DNA of 5,084 bases, taken from Myxococcales bacterium (GTDB lineage Bacteria > Myxococcota > Polyangia > Polyangiales > Polyangiaceae). Below the pieces are notes generated by a model. It had not been told where the DNA came from, did not search any database, and was given only the letters and a program-made list of their open reading frames with translations. The position numbers and the translations under genes are program-made. Position 1 is the stretch's first letter. The number at the start of each line of letters is the position of its first letter. The stretch covers positions 1 to 5,084 of the forward strand of contig PLXW01000081.1 of NCBI GenBank assembly GCA_003151595.1, given 5' to 3'. This document shows positions 4,629-5,084 of this stretch, one piece after another.

Positions 4629-5084
4629 CTAGTTCGCGCCCGCGCGCTCGACGAGGGCGACGAACGTGAGCACGCCGTGGCCCGTGGCCCCTTTGCTCCA
4701 CCAGCTCGACGCGCGGTCGCTCGTGGCGGGGCCGGCGATGTCGGCGTGCACCCAGTTCTTCGTCTCGCCGATGAACTCGCGGAGGAAGAGCGCGGCGCTG
4801 ATCGAGCCGCCCCAGCGATCGCCGGTGTGCTTCAAGTCGGCGACGTCGCTCTTCAGCTGGTCCTTGAGGTCCTCGAGCAGCGGCATGCGCCACATCGACT
4901 CGCCCGACTGCTTCGCCGCGCCCTCGAACTCCTTCGCCGCGACTTCGCTGTTGGCGTACCACCCCGAGCACGTGTTCCCGAGGGCGACGACCATCGCGCC
5001 GGTGAGCGTCGCGTTGTCGACGAGCAAGTCGGGCTGGAGCTCCTTCGCGTAGGCCAGCGCGTCGGCGAGGATCAGGCGCCCTTC
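4629..5084 (-). CDS. pepA: Leucyl aminopeptidase (M17 family), C-terminal part
   Basis: A partial gene, cut by the right edge; 151 C-terminal residues plus the TAG stop at 4631-4629 are visible. The first residues, EGRLILADAL, are the end of the M17 signature NTDAEGRL, supplying the metal-binding Glu and catalytic Arg (E. coli PepA Glu354 and Arg356). VDNATLTGAM, WRMPLL, GDRWGGSISAALFLREF, WVHADIAGP and KGATGHGV follow in the usual order. The visible length equals that expected from Glu354 to the end of E. coli PepA (about 150), so the C-terminus is intact. The enzyme is a cytosolic, di-metal, hexameric exopeptidase that releases N-terminal amino acids from peptides. It is followed after 26 nt by ttcA on the same strand and probably shares its transcript. 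The TTG near 5027 is an internal Leu codon, not a start. Confidence 0.95.
   Translation of the reverse strand, partial: EGRLILADALAYAKELQPDLLVDNATLTGAMVVALGNTCSGWYANSEVAAKEFEGAAKQSGESMWRMPLLEDLKDQLKSDVADLKHTGDRWGGSISAALFLREFIGETKNWVHADIAGPATSDRASSWWSKGATGHGVLTFVALVERAGAN

Noticed and set aside
3742..4971. TtcA with a 123-residue N-terminal extension
   Set aside because: The frame is open to 4971, but the extra part overlaps pepA coding sequence and reads as Arg/Gly-rich out-of-frame sequence. TtcA homology begins just after the ATG at 4602.

Overview
The window reads almost entirely on the minus strand and looks like an ordinary chromosomal segment of a high-GC Gram-negative bacterium. The lipoprotein signal peptide on a parvulin-type protein, a Roadblock/LC7 protein, strong G/C preference at third codon positions and the 16S 5' sequence together suggest a myxobacterium-like lineage (Myxococcota, perhaps the Polyangia). 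This placement is an inference from partial 16S and gene content; no database was searched.

Right to left (5'->3' on the minus strand), the window opens with the C-terminal third of an M17 leucyl aminopeptidase (pepA, 5084-4629) that enters from outside. Then come ttcA (4602-3742, tRNA 2-thiocytidine-32 synthesis), a polytopic membrane protein of unknown family (3745-2978), a 57-residue two-helix membrane protein (2952-2779), a parvulin/SurA-like lipoprotein (2782-1862) and a Roadblock/LC7-domain protein (1865-1152). Three of the junctions are identical 4-nt GTGA overlaps, and the other two gaps are about 25 nt, so this is very probably one transcription unit. Its promoter lies beyond the right edge. 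pepA and ttcA are housekeeping genes; the four downstream genes look like an envelope-linked module of unknown purpose.

The 783-bp stretch 369-1151 holds no convincing protein gene. It is the regulatory and leader region of a ribosomal RNA operon whose 16S gene starts at about 368 and runs off the left edge, also on the minus strand. I see three candidate tandem promoters with TTGAC(C/T) -35 elements (P1 near 1075-1048, P2 near 811-783, P3 near 650-622). P3 has an A-tract directly upstream of its -35. Downstream of P3 come a GAAA-loop hairpin and a boxA-like element, in the boxB-boxA order known from rrn antitermination leaders. A perfect DnaA box with weaker companions lies between P1 and P2, and several inverted repeats flank the promoters.

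I found no mobile element, CRISPR array, tRNA or obvious defence system. The best candidates for something not yet described are the unknown membrane/small-protein/lipoprotein/Roadblock module and the architecture of the rrn control region.
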